A DNA stretch of 22,846 bases from CAZYMF01 sp964648215 (GTDB lineage Bacteria; Desulfobacterota; Binatia; HRBIN30; JACQVA1), in NCBI GenBank assembly GCA_964648215.1, contig CAZYMF010000064.1, positions 1 to 22,846 of the forward strand, read 5' to 3'. Below the pieces are notes generated by a model that had not been told where the DNA came from, did not search any database, and worked only from the letters and a program-made list of their open reading frames with translations. Positions 13,673 through 21,371 of the stretch are shown here, piece by piece; position 1 is the first letter of the stretch, and every line of letters begins with the position of its first letter. The position numbers and the translations under genes are program-made.

Positions 13673-15166
13673 ATGAAAGATCCATCAAAGCTCTACCGTT
13701 GGACGTTGCTGGTCGCCAGCGTCGTGACGGTCGGCTATCTCGTGGCCGCCGCCATGCGCGAGAACTATCTGGCGCAGTGGCAGCAGATCCAACGCGCCTA
13801 CCGCGATCAGCTGGCGCGCAAGGCCACCGACGAGCGCGGCCGCGAGATCCGCGACAACTTCCGCATCGAGCTGAAGCAGATCAGCGTGCCCGCTCTCGAC
13901 GTCGTCGACCGCTGCGTCACCTGTCACACCGGCATCGACGATCCGCGGATGGTCGACGTGCCCAACCCCATGCGGGTTCATCCGGGCGACATCCTCGACA
14001 ACCATCCGGCCGACCGCTTCGGCTGCACCACCTGTCATCACGGCCAGGGCCCGGCGACCAACTTCCACGACGCCAAGGCCGACACCGACGACGTCTACTG
14101 GGACTACCCGCTGCTGTCGGCCCAGCTCACCCAGTCCTCGTGCCTGTCGTGCCACGACGTGAAGCGCCTGCCGCGCGGCCAGGTGGATCTGCTGGTGGAG
14201 GGGATGGATCTCTTCGCGGAGAAGAGCTGCGGCTCGTGCCACAAGCTCGGCGGCCGCGGCGGCACGCTGGGACCGGCACTCGACGACGAAGGGGCGAAGA
14301 CGCGCCACGAGCTGATCATGACCAACCTCGAGCCGCCGCGCACCACCGCGCGCTGGCAGCTCGCCCATTTTCGCGATCCGCGCGCGCTCATCCCTGCCAG
14401 CCAGATGCGCAACCCCGCCGTCGATCGCCGGCAGGCGCTGGCGCTGACGGTCTACATGCTGGCGCTGCGCCAGCGCGACGTGCCGGAGAGCTACCTGTCG
14501 CCGGACAAGATCGAGGAGAAGTACCACGACCTTCATCGGCCGCCGCTGGCGGGAGAGCAGATCTACCACCAGTACTGCTTCGGTTGCCACGGCGAGGGCA
14601 CGTACGGCTCGTGGAACAAGGTTTTCAAGCGCTTCATGCCGGCGGTGCGCGGGCCGTCGCTGGCAGCGACGGCGACGCCCGACTACCTGGCGACCAACAT
14701 CATCAAAGGTCGGCCGGGAACGATCATGCCGCCGTGGGGAGGGCGGGGCGGTAGCCTGAAGCCGGCGGAGATACAATCACTCGTCGCCTACCTGCGCGCC
14801 GGGGCGCCGGCGGCGCCCGCCGCCGGTCCGCTGGTGGCGCGCGGCAACGCCGAACGCGGTGCCGTGCTGTTCGCCCAGAACTGCGTCGGTTGCCACGGAG
14901 TCGGCGGGCGCGGTGGCATTGCCCCCGAGCTCGCGAACGCGACGTTCCAGGAGGCCGCCACCGACGAGTTCATCGTCACCACCGTCCGCCACGGCCGGAA
15001 GGATACGGCGATGCCGTCTTTTCAGCGCGCCGCAGCGCCGGCGCTCACCGATGGCGAGATCGGCGACGTGCTCGCCTACGTGCGTCAGCTGGGTCAGCCA
15101 GGCTCCGAGGCGGCGGTGAAGCAGGCCAAAGCCGAGGGCGGCAAGCAGGAGGTTCGTCATGACTGA
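13673..15166 (+). CDS. Membrane-anchored hexaheme cytochrome c
   Basis: A 497-residue c-type cytochrome. Seen: an uncleaved-looking N-terminal membrane helix (TLLVASVVTVGYLVAAAM, 11-28) and six CxxCH heme sites at residues 81, 118, 157, 186, 302 and 404. The layout suggests an N-terminal multiheme part (first three sites, close together) followed by three cytochrome-c-like domains, each with a likely axial Met downstream: SQM (245), TIMPPW (352) and AMPSF (447). It faces the periplasm. Context (after the Rieske and cytochrome b genes, overlapping the molybdenum alpha gene by 8 bases) makes it the link between the quinol-oxidising complex and the molybdoenzyme, in the place of cytochrome c1/f and a soluble carrier at once. 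The ATG has GGAG about eight bases ahead. The tail after residue 475 is Lys/Glu/Gln-rich. Confidence 0.93.
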   Translation: MKDPSKLYRWTLLVASVVTVGYLVAAAMRENYLAQWQQIQRAYRDQLARKATDERGREIRDNFRIELKQISVPALDVVDRCVTCHTGIDDPRMVDVPNPMRVHPGDILDNHPADRFGCTTCHHGQGPATNFHDAKADTDDVYWDYPLLSAQLTQSSCLSCHDVKRLPRGQVDLLVEGMDLFAEKSCGSCHKLGGRGGTLGPALDDEGAKTRHELIMTNLEPPRTTARWQLAHFRDPRALIPASQMRNPAVDRRQALALTVYMLALRQRDVPESYLSPDKIEEKYHDLHRPPLAGEQIYHQYCFGCHGEGTYGSWNKVFKRFMPAVRGPSLAATATPDYLATNIIKGRPGTIMPPWGGRGGSLKPAEIQSLVAYLRAGAPAAPAAGPLVARGNAERGAVLFAQNCVGCHGVGGRGGIAPELANATFQEAATDEFIVTTVRHGRKDTAMPSFQRAAAPALTDGEIGDVLAYVRQLGQPGSEAAVKQAKAEGGKQEVRHD

Positions 15167-17972
15167 GAAGCTCGACCCGAAGCCGGCCGGCGGGGCCGAG
15201 GAGACACCTCCCGGGCGCTGGTCGCGGCGCGCGTTTCTCCGCGCCGGAGCCGCGGGCACGGCGGCTCTCCTGGTGCCCGGGTTGAGCCTGGCGGAGAAGC
15301 CGACGCTCACCGCGCTCAACGGCGACTTCGACCCGCTGCGCAACTATCCCTACCGCGGCTGGGAGGAGTTCTACCGCAAGATCTGGACCTGGGACAAAGT
15401 CGTCCGCTCGACCCACTCGGCCAACTGCACCGGCTCGTGCTCGTGGAACGTCTACGTCCGCAACGGCGTGATGGTGCGCGAGGAGCAGGCGGCCGATTAC
15501 CCGCGCATCAGCGAGGAGCTGCCCGACTACAACCCGCGCGGCTGCCAGAAGGGCGGCTGCTTCGTCGAGTACGTCTACAGCGCGCAGCGGCTGCGCTTCC
15601 CGCTCATCCGCGCCGGCGCCCGCGGCGAGGGCAAGTGGAAGCGCGCCACCTGGGACGAGGCGCTGACGCTGATCGCCGAGAAGCTGCTCGACAACGTCTA
15701 CAACCACGGTCCCGACACCAACACCTTCTTCAGCGTGATTCCGGCGATGAGCCCGGTGAGCTTCTGCGCGGGGTCGCGTCTCGCCCACTACCTCGGCGGC
15801 GTGATGTGCTCGTTCTACGACTGGTACTGCGACCTGCCGCCGGGCGAGCCGCTGACGTGGGGCGTGCAGACCGAAGCCTGCGAGTGCGCCGACTGGTTCA
15901 ATGCCAAGTACGTCGTGCTGTGGGGCTCCAACATCTCGCAGACCCGCATCCCGGATGCGCATTTCGGCTACGAGGCCCGCTACAACGGTGCCAAGATCGT
16001 CGCCGTTTCACCCGACTTCAACTCCAGCTGCATGCACGCGGACCTCTACTTCAAGATCAAACCCGGGACCGACACCGCGCTGGCTCTCGGCGCGGCCAGG
16101 ATCCTGATCGACGAAAAGCTGATCGACGAGCCCTACGTGAAGGAGCAGACCGATCTGCCCCTGCTCGTGCTCACGGACACCAAGCGGTTCTTGCGCGAGT
16201 CGGACCTCGAGTCCGGCGGCAGGGAAGACGTCTTCTATCTCTGGGACGGCAAGCAGCAGAAGGCGGTTGCCGCCCCCGGCTCGATGGGAGCCGAGAACAA
16301 GACGATCGCTCTCTCGGGCATCGACCCGGCCCTGACCGGCACCTTCGAGGTGGCGCTGGCCGGCGGCAAGACGGCCCAGGTGACGCCGGCCTTCGAGCTG
16401 CTGCGCGCCGAGCTGGCGCAGTATCCGCTCGCGCACGTCGCCGAGATCACCGGCCTGCCGGCGCACGAGATCCAGGCCTTCGCCCGCGAGCTCGGCACCC
16501 GCAAGCCGGCGATGATCATCCACGGCGCCGGCGTCAACCACTGGTTCCACAACGACCTGGTCAACCGCTCGCTCATCCTGCTGGTGGCGCTGACGGGCAA
16601 CGTGGGCAAGAACGGCGGCGGCTTCAACCACTACGTCGGCCAGGAGCGGGTGTGGCCCGAGCACGGCTTCTTCGAGCTCGCCTTCCCCGTGACGCGCAAG
16701 AAGCAGCGCTTTCAGAACACGACGCTGTGGAGCTACGTTCACTCCACCAACAAGGACCCGCATCTCTACAACGGCAAGCCGATCGAGTGGTACATCAAGG
16801 AGTCGGTCGACAACGGCTGGATGCCGCTGTGGCCCAAGGGCGCGCTCGACAACAAGCGCAAGCCGCGTGCCTTCATCGTCTGGCGCGCCAACTACCTCAA
16901 CCAGGCCAAGGGCAACGAGATCCTCGAGAACTCGCTGTGGCGCGACCTCGACTTCATCGTCGACATCAACTACCGCATGGACACCACGGCGCTGTACTCC
17001 GACGTGGTGCTGCCGGCGGCCAGCTACTACGAGAAGGTCGACATCAACACCACCGACTGCCACAGCTACGTCCACACGTTCGGAAAGGCCCTCGACCCGC
17101 TCTACGAGAGCAAGACGGACTGGGACATCTTCCACGCGCTGGCCGAGAAGATCGCCGAGGTGGCGCGCCGGAAGAACTTGAAGCCCTACCGCGACGAGGC
17201 CTTCGAGTGGGACCGCGACTTCACCACGATCGCCGACGACTGGACCGGCAAGGGCACGCTGGTCACCGACGAGCAGGCCGCGAACTTCATCCTCGAGCAC
17301 TCGAAGGAGACGCAGGGGATGACCTACCAGAACCTGCAGGAGCACCCGAAGCGTTTCGTCGCCACCGACCCGGCGGCGTGGAACAGCCCGATCGAGGACG
17401 GCATCGCCTACACCCCGTTCAAGTTCCAGGTCGACGACAAGCGTCCGTGGCGCACGCTCACCGGCCGGCAGCAGTTTTACATCGACCACCCCTGGTTCAT
17501 CGACCTCGGCGAGGCGCTCCCGGTCTACAAGGAGCCGGTGGCGGAGTCCTACCCGCTGCACTGGAACACGCCGCACGGGCGCTGGTCGATCCACTCCACC
17601 TGGCGCGACCACCGGGCGCTGCTGCGGCTGCAGCGCGGCATGCCGATCGTCTACATGCACCCCGACGACGCGCGCAAGCGGGGCCTGCGCGACAACGACT
17701 GGGTGCGCATCTACAACGACATCGGCGAGTGCGTCTGCCGCCTGCAGATCCTCCCCGGCGAGAAGCCGGGAAGGGTCACCATGTACCACGGCTGGGAGAA
17801 GTACCTCGGCTTCCAGCAGGGCGGCTGGCAGTCGCTGACCTACATCAAGATCAAGCCGACGCAGCTCATCGGCAAGTACGGCCACGTCAACTTCCGCCTC
17901 AACTACTGGGGACCGACCGGCAACAACCGCGACATCAAGGTGGAAATCGAGAAGGCCACGGTGAGGGTCTAG
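15159..17972 (+). CDS. Tat-exported NarG/NxrA/PcrA-type molybdopterin alpha subunit
   Basis: A 937-residue bis-MGD catalytic subunit, shorter than E. coli NarG (about 1,247) and close in size to perchlorate reductase PcrA and haloarchaeal NarG. Seen: twin-arginine signal SRRAFL (22-27); Fe-S site H86-x3-C90-x3-C94-x34-C129, exactly the NarG spacing; the active-site run FYDWYCDLPPGEPLTWG with Asp225 as the Mo ligand; SQTRIPDAHFGYEARY; GAGVNHWFHND; and the cofactor-binding C-terminal domain from TLTGRQQFYIDHPW on. The F-Y-x4-D pattern is shared by NarG and by PcrA, whose Phe and Tyr gate the substrate. The natural substrate is therefore an oxyanion (nitrate or nitrite most likely, perchlorate/chlorate possible); sequence alone does not decide. 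The Tat signal puts it outside the cytoplasm, unlike classical NarG. The start overlaps the cytochrome gene by 8 bases. Confidence 0.93.
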   Translation: MTEKLDPKPAGGAEETPPGRWSRRAFLRAGAAGTAALLVPGLSLAEKPTLTALNGDFDPLRNYPYRGWEEFYRKIWTWDKVVRSTHSANCTGSCSWNVYVRNGVMVREEQAADYPRISEELPDYNPRGCQKGGCFVEYVYSAQRLRFPLIRAGARGEGKWKRATWDEALTLIAEKLLDNVYNHGPDTNTFFSVIPAMSPVSFCAGSRLAHYLGGVMCSFYDWYCDLPPGEPLTWGVQTEACECADWFNAKYVVLWGSNISQTRIPDAHFGYEARYNGAKIVAVSPDFNSSCMHADLYFKIKPGTDTALALGAARILIDEKLIDEPYVKEQTDLPLLVLTDTKRFLRESDLESGGREDVFYLWDGKQQKAVAAPGSMGAENKTIALSGIDPALTGTFEVALAGGKTAQVTPAFELLRAELAQYPLAHVAEITGLPAHEIQAFARELGTRKPAMIIHGAGVNHWFHNDLVNRSLILLVALTGNVGKNGGGFNHYVGQERVWPEHGFFELAFPVTRKKQRFQNTTLWSYVHSTNKDPHLYNGKPIEWYIKESVDNGWMPLWPKGALDNKRKPRAFIVWRANYLNQAKGNEILENSLWRDLDFIVDINYRMDTTALYSDVVLPAASYYEKVDINTTDCHSYVHTFGKALDPLYESKTDWDIFHALAEKIAEVARRKNLKPYRDEAFEWDRDFTTIADDWTGKGTLVTDEQAANFILEHSKETQGMTYQNLQEHPKRFVATDPAAWNSPIEDGIAYTPFKFQVDDKRPWRTLTGRQQFYIDHPWFIDLGEALPVYKEPVAESYPLHWNTPHGRWSIHSTWRDHRALLRLQRGMPIVYMHPDDARKRGLRDNDWVRIYNDIGECVCRLQILPGEKPGRVTMYHGWEKYLGFQQGGWQSLTYIKIKPTQLIGKYGHVNFRLNYWGPTGNNRDIKVEIEKATVRV

Positions 17973-17981
17973 GAGGCGGCC

Positions 17982-18995
17982 ATGTCGCGACATCAATACG
18001 CAATGGTGATGGATCTCAACAAGTGCCTCGGCTGCCAGACCTGCACCATGGCCTGCAAGAAGCTGTGGACCGACCGCGACGGCACCGAGTACATGTACTG
18101 GAACAACGTCGAAACCCGCCCGGGTATGGGCTACCCGCGCCAGTGGGACACCATCGGCGGCGGCTGGAAGAACGGGGAGCTGCAGCCGAGCCCGATTCCG
18201 GACATGGAGGACTACGGCCGCCCGTTCGAGTACGACTACGAGCAGCGCCTCTTCGAGGGCGGCAAGAAACCGGTGATGCCGACTCCCGATCCGGTCTCCG
18301 GTCCCAATTGGGACGAGGACGTCGGCGGCATGAACGGCGAGGAGAACTTCTATTTCTACCTGCCGCGCATCTGTAACCACTGCACCAACCCGGCCTGCCT
18401 CGCCGCCTGCCCGCGGCAGGCGATCTATAAGCGCGAGGAGGACGGCATCGTCGTCATCGACCAGGAGCGCTGCCAGGGCTATCGCTACTGCGTCGCCGCC
18501 TGTCCCTACAAGAAGATCTATTTCAACGAGATCAGCGGCAAGTCGGAGAAATGCATCTTCTGCTACCCGCGGCTGGAGAAGGGTCAGGTCAACGCCTGCG
18601 CGGCGCAGTGCCCCGGCCGCCTGCGTTTCGTGGGGTTGCTCGACGATCCGGACTCGGCCGTGCACAAGATCGTGCAGGTACACAAGGTGGCGCTGCCGCT
18701 GTTCCCGGAGAAGGGCACGCAGCCCAACGTCTTTTACGTGCCGCCGTTCAATCCGCCCAAGCGCGGCAACTACGGCAAGAGCATTCTCGAGGATCCGCGC
18801 CTGCCGCTGGACTATCTCGTCTATCTCTTCGGGACCGGGGTGAAGGACGTGATCACGCGGCTGGAGAAGGAGCTGGTCAGGGCACAGTCGGGCGGGCGCA
18901 GCGAGATTCTGCAGCTACTGATCGGCCGCGACGCCGAGACCCGCTACCAGGTGCGCCCCGACCTGGTGCAGATCCAGGCGCCGCAAAAGGCCTAG
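17982..18995 (+). CDS. Four-cluster Fe-S beta subunit (NarH/PcrB/EbdB type)
   Basis: A 337-residue electron-transfer subunit. Seen, in family order: C15-x2-C18-x2-C21-x3-C25, C131-x2-C134-x4-C139-x3-C143, C164-x5-C170-x3-C174 and C191-x2-C194-x11-C206-x3-C210. The third group reads CQGYRYC, with Tyr167 where a Cys would complete a [4Fe-4S] cluster; NarH has Trp here. I predict three [4Fe-4S] and one [3Fe-4S] cluster. The length is nearer to PcrB/SerB/EbdB (about 330-350) than to NarH (about 510). There is no signal peptide, so it should leave the cell folded together with the Tat-bearing alpha subunit. AGGAGG overlaps the alpha stop and precedes the ATG; the genes are nine bases apart. It carries electrons between the gamma heme b and the alpha subunit, possibly for both alpha subunits of this locus. 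Confidence 0.95.
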   Translation: MSRHQYAMVMDLNKCLGCQTCTMACKKLWTDRDGTEYMYWNNVETRPGMGYPRQWDTIGGGWKNGELQPSPIPDMEDYGRPFEYDYEQRLFEGGKKPVMPTPDPVSGPNWDEDVGGMNGEENFYFYLPRICNHCTNPACLAACPRQAIYKREEDGIVVIDQERCQGYRYCVAACPYKKIYFNEISGKSEKCIFCYPRLEKGQVNACAAQCPGRLRFVGLLDDPDSAVHKIVQVHKVALPLFPEKGTQPNVFYVPPFNPPKRGNYGKSILEDPRLPLDYLVYLFGTGVKDVITRLEKELVRAQSGGRSEILQLLIGRDAETRYQVRPDLVQIQAPQKA

Positions 18996-19049
18996 GGATG
19001 GAAACCGCACCGCCAACGAACGCCAAGGAAGCCCGACGTCTGACGGCGG

Positions 19050-19086
19050 GTTCCCTCTCTCCCCGGGAGAGGGTCAAGGTGAGGGA
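19050..19086. repeat. REP-like palindromic repeat before the gamma-subunit gene
   Basis: CCCTCTCTC (19053-19061) and GGGAGAGGG (19065-19073) form a nine-base stem, allowing one T-G pair, around a CCC loop, followed by TCAAGGTGAGGG. Sequences of this 'CCCTCTCCC...GGGAGAGGG...GTGAGGG' kind are a common dispersed repeat in high-GC proteobacterial genomes. It fills much of the 97-base gap between the beta and gamma genes, and its GAGGG end sits where the ribosome site of the gamma gene should be. Confidence 0.65.
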
Positions 19087-19092
19087 AATGGA

Positions 19093-19863
19093 ATGACGAC
19101 GTACCGAATGCCGGCCGGCAAGGCCAAGGCGACCGTGATGGCCCTGTCCCTCGCGGCGCTCGTCGCGACGGCGACGAGCGCCGCGGCGCAGGCGAAGGGC
19201 GCCGACGCGCCCGCGAACAATCTGGCGTTGCGGGTTGCCGGCACGCAGGCGGCTCCCGCCGCGCTCCTCGATCCCGAGGCGACGGCGTGGCAGCAGGTGG
19301 CGGCCAAGCAGGTGGCGCTCAACCGCACGCCGCCCCTCTACGATACCGACCCGCCCGCGGGACTGGTGGTGGGACACGTGAACGTTCGCCTGGCACGCAC
19401 CGGCGGCAAGCTGCTGGTGCGTCTCGCCTGGCACGACGCGACGGAGGACACCGCCGTCATCGCCAAAGCTCCCGCGACGCCGGCGGAGGCACGGCGCATG
19501 AAAGAGCACACCGCGGAGAGCAACCGCTTCTTCGACGCCGCCGCGGTGATGTTCCCGGCCAATCTCTCCACCGGCGTGGCGTCGCCGTCGTTGCAGATGG
19601 GCGACGCCAAGGACCCGGTCACCATCTACTACTGGAACGCCGCGCGCGGCCCGATGCTGATGAAAGCGGCGGGGCGGGGGACCACGGCGCGGACAGGGGA
19701 GGGCTTCCCGGCCCGCGCAATCTACCAGGCGGGCGAGTGGCGTCTGGCGCTCGAGCTGCCTGCCGTGCCCGCCGGGGTGCCGCTGGCGTTCGCGGTGTGG
19801 AACGGCCACCAGCAGGATCGCGACGGTCGCAAGCAGTTCTCGGTCTGGTACCGCCTGCAGTAG
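19093..19863 (+). CDS. Heme-b gamma subunit, ethylbenzene-dehydrogenase gamma (EbdC/DdhC/SerC) family
   Basis: A 256-residue periplasmic subunit. Seen: a Sec signal peptide (KAKATVMALSLAALVATATSA, cleavage near AAAQA, about residue 34); a central part with AAAVMFPANL and LQMGDAKDPVTIYYWNAARG; and a C-terminal FAVWNGHQQDRDGRKQFSVWYRL. In ethylbenzene dehydrogenase the gamma subunit holds heme b with a Met and a Lys; Met169 and Lys247 lie in the matching motifs and are the likely ligands. There is no CxxCH. Its role is to receive or deliver electrons between a c-type cytochrome (the hexaheme protein encoded upstream is the obvious partner) and the beta subunit. A ribosome site (GAGGG) is supplied by the repeat just upstream. 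NarGHI enzymes use a membrane NarI instead, so this pairs a NarG-like active site with a soluble gamma subunit. Confidence 0.85.
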   Translation: MTTYRMPAGKAKATVMALSLAALVATATSAAAQAKGADAPANNLALRVAGTQAAPAALLDPEATAWQQVAAKQVALNRTPPLYDTDPPAGLVVGHVNVRLARTGGKLLVRLAWHDATEDTAVIAKAPATPAEARRMKEHTAESNRFFDAAAVMFPANLSTGVASPSLQMGDAKDPVTIYYWNAARGPMLMKAAGRGTTARTGEGFPARAIYQAGEWRLALELPAVPAGVPLAFAVWNGHQQDRDGRKQFSVWYRLQ

Positions 19864-19872
19864 GAGGGTTGC

Positions 19873-20505
19873 ATGGTCCATCCGAGCCAAACGAGCCTGC
19901 GGCCGGAGGCGTGTGACGGCGAGCCGATCGATCTCTACCGCTTCTTCGCCCACGCCTTCGGCGTTCCCTCGGTGGAGCGCTTCGGGTGGTTGCAGCGGCC
20001 GGAGATGGACGAGTTCCTCGGGCGGCTGTGGGAGGATTTGGAATGCCCCGGCCACTACCCGGGTGCCGGGACGTACCGCGACTACGACGACTACGAGTCG
20101 ACGTACGTGGCCGTCTTCGAGGTCGGCCTGCCGGCGCCGCCGGTGCCGTTGCGGGAGACGGCGCACGACGACGGCAACCCGGCGCCGCAGACGGTGCTGG
20201 AGAACGTCGACTTCTACGACGTTCTCGGCCTCAAGGTCGATGCGGCACGCTACGCGCCGGACCATCTGGTGACCCAGCTCGAGTTCCTCGCCGCGGTCCG
20301 CTACGCGCGCGAGAACACCCCCGACCCCGAGAACGGCGCCGCTCTGGCGCGTCTCGAGCGCGAGTTCCTGGAGCGCCACCTGCTCAGCTGGCTTCCCATC
20401 GCGCGGCAGAAGCTGGCCCGGGAAGATCCGCCGCTCTTCCCCGGTTTGTTCGCCCTCTTGCTCGGCTTCGCAAGCCAAGAGCACAAAGAGCTGGTCCTGG
20501 AATAG
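19873..20505 (+). CDS. TorD/NarJ-like molybdoenzyme maturation chaperone (delta)
   Basis: A 210-residue cytoplasmic, all-helical chaperone. Seen: the N-terminal DLYRFFAHAFGVP, a middle DYESTYVAVFEVGLPAPPVPLRE that is typical of the delta proteins of type II DMSO-reductase enzymes, DHLVTQLEFLAAVRYA, and the late FLERHLLSWLPIARQKL. Such proteins bind the apo-alpha subunit and its twin-arginine signal until the molybdenum cofactor is inserted, and are not part of the final enzyme. AGGAGGG overlaps the gamma stop and serves the ATG. It is the last gene of the rightward cluster, giving the order alpha-beta-gamma-delta as in ebdABCD. With two alpha subunits at the locus and only one chaperone, it may serve both. 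Confidence 0.88.
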   Translation: MVHPSQTSLRPEACDGEPIDLYRFFAHAFGVPSVERFGWLQRPEMDEFLGRLWEDLECPGHYPGAGTYRDYDDYESTYVAVFEVGLPAPPVPLRETAHDDGNPAPQTVLENVDFYDVLGLKVDAARYAPDHLVTQLEFLAAVRYARENTPDPENGAALARLEREFLERHLLSWLPIARQKLAREDPPLFPGLFALLLGFASQEHKELVLE

Positions 20506-20914
20506 CGCTTGAGCCTCTGCGAACCGGCCGATGCCGGCCATTGGCCGGTTCTCCTGCTTCGAAAATCTGCTGGGTAACTGTCGCCGTGGTGCGGCCCGCA
20601 GGGTCCTGACAACCGTGGGTTCCTTCTCCTGGATCACCGTCGGTCATTTTCATCCCTCTCGGGCAAAGCCACCGGCTTCATGACGACTGTTTCGGGTTTC
20701 CGAGCTCGCTCGGTTTCTGCCACCCGGCCGAAAAGACGGTCGTGCTCACGCCGCGCATTGACTCCCCGCTCTCGATCTGTTGGGGTGGGAGCAGCGCCGC
20801 CAACCACACGACCAGTCGCGATGAGGACAGCGTGTACCCCGAGGGTCGCCGGGCGCTTGGGGAGCTTTGCTTTTGTCGCCGGCGCGAAGCTAGAGCAGAG
20901 GAGGTCTTTCTTCG
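20506..20914. other. 409-base gap after the respiratory cluster
   Basis: I see no gene here that I can defend. The first part holds the hairpin at 20521-20551; the last bases hold an AGAGGAGG ribosome site for the FKBP gene. A short run resembling part of a GEMM-type riboswitch (20663-20675) is discussed in the findings but is not called. Short open frames across the region show no family pattern. Confidence 0.5.
20521..20551 (+). terminator. Hairpin after the chaperone gene, possible transcription end
   Basis: GAACCGGCC (20521-20529) pairs with GGCCGGTTC (20543-20551), a nine-base perfect stem, with an alternative inner stem CCGGCC/GGCCGG around ATT. It lies 16 bases after the last stop of the rightward cluster. 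No T-run follows, so it may act as an RNA 3'-end stabiliser or a weak terminator. Confidence 0.45.
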
Positions 20915-21337
20915 ATGAAGGTAGAAGATGGCAAGCGAGTCTCGGTGGAGTACACTCTGCGCCTCGACGACCAGAGCGTGGTGGAGAGCAACGTCGGTAA
21001 GCCGCCGCTGCAGTACACACACGGCTCGCACGAGATCATTCCCGGTCTGGAGCAGGCGTTGTCCGGTCTTGCCGTCGGTGACGCGCAGCAGGTCAACGTG
21101 GCTCCCGAGGACGCCTACGGGCCGGTCAACCCGGAGGCGTTTCACGAGATCGACAAGAGCCGCGTGCCGGAAGGTGCGCACAAGGTGGGGGCGCAGCTGG
21201 TCGCGCGCGACCAGGAGGGACACGAGCGTCGCTTGCGCGTGCACGAGGTGCGGGACGAGACCGTGGTCGTCGACCTCAACCATCCGCTGGCCGGCAAGAC
21301 CCTGATCTTCGACGTCAAGGTTCTCGCCGTCGAGTGA
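20915..21337 (+). CDS. SlyD-like FKBP-type peptidyl-prolyl cis-trans isomerase
   Basis: A 140-residue cytoplasmic prolyl isomerase/chaperone of the SlyD type. Seen: the FKBP half-site YTHGSHEIIPGLEQAL (34-49), GLAVGD, the 'EDAYG' start of the insert-in-flap domain (65-69), which runs to about residue 118, and the closing DLNHPLAGKTLIFDV (120-134) that completes the FKBP fold. The His-rich metal-binding tail of E. coli SlyD is absent. There is no signal peptide. GGAGG about 11 bases upstream supports the ATG. It stands alone between two gaps. SlyD proteins can assist folding and Tat or metal-enzyme maturation, but a link with the respiratory cluster is only positional. Confidence 0.9.
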   Translation: MKVEDGKRVSVEYTLRLDDQSVVESNVGKPPLQYTHGSHEIIPGLEQALSGLAVGDAQQVNVAPEDAYGPVNPEAFHEIDKSRVPEGAHKVGAQLVARDQEGHERRLRVHEVRDETVVVDLNHPLAGKTLIFDVKVLAVE

Positions 21338-21371
21338 TCCGCGGGGCCGGCAAGGCCACGTCCCGGCGAGC

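Noticed and set aside
15437..18376. Long plus-strand open frame of 979 codons overlapping the alpha and beta genes in another frame
   Set aside because: Arg/Ala/Gly-rich shadow caused by high GC at third codon positions; the true frame shows every NarG-type motif.
16008..18683. Open frame of nearly 900 codons on the minus strand across the alpha and beta genes
   Set aside because: It is antisense to two genes with complete metal-binding motifs and has no recognisable domain.
20680..21000. 106-codon open frame overlapping the FKBP start
   Set aside because: It has no ribosome site or family pattern and overlaps a clear FKBP gene in another frame.
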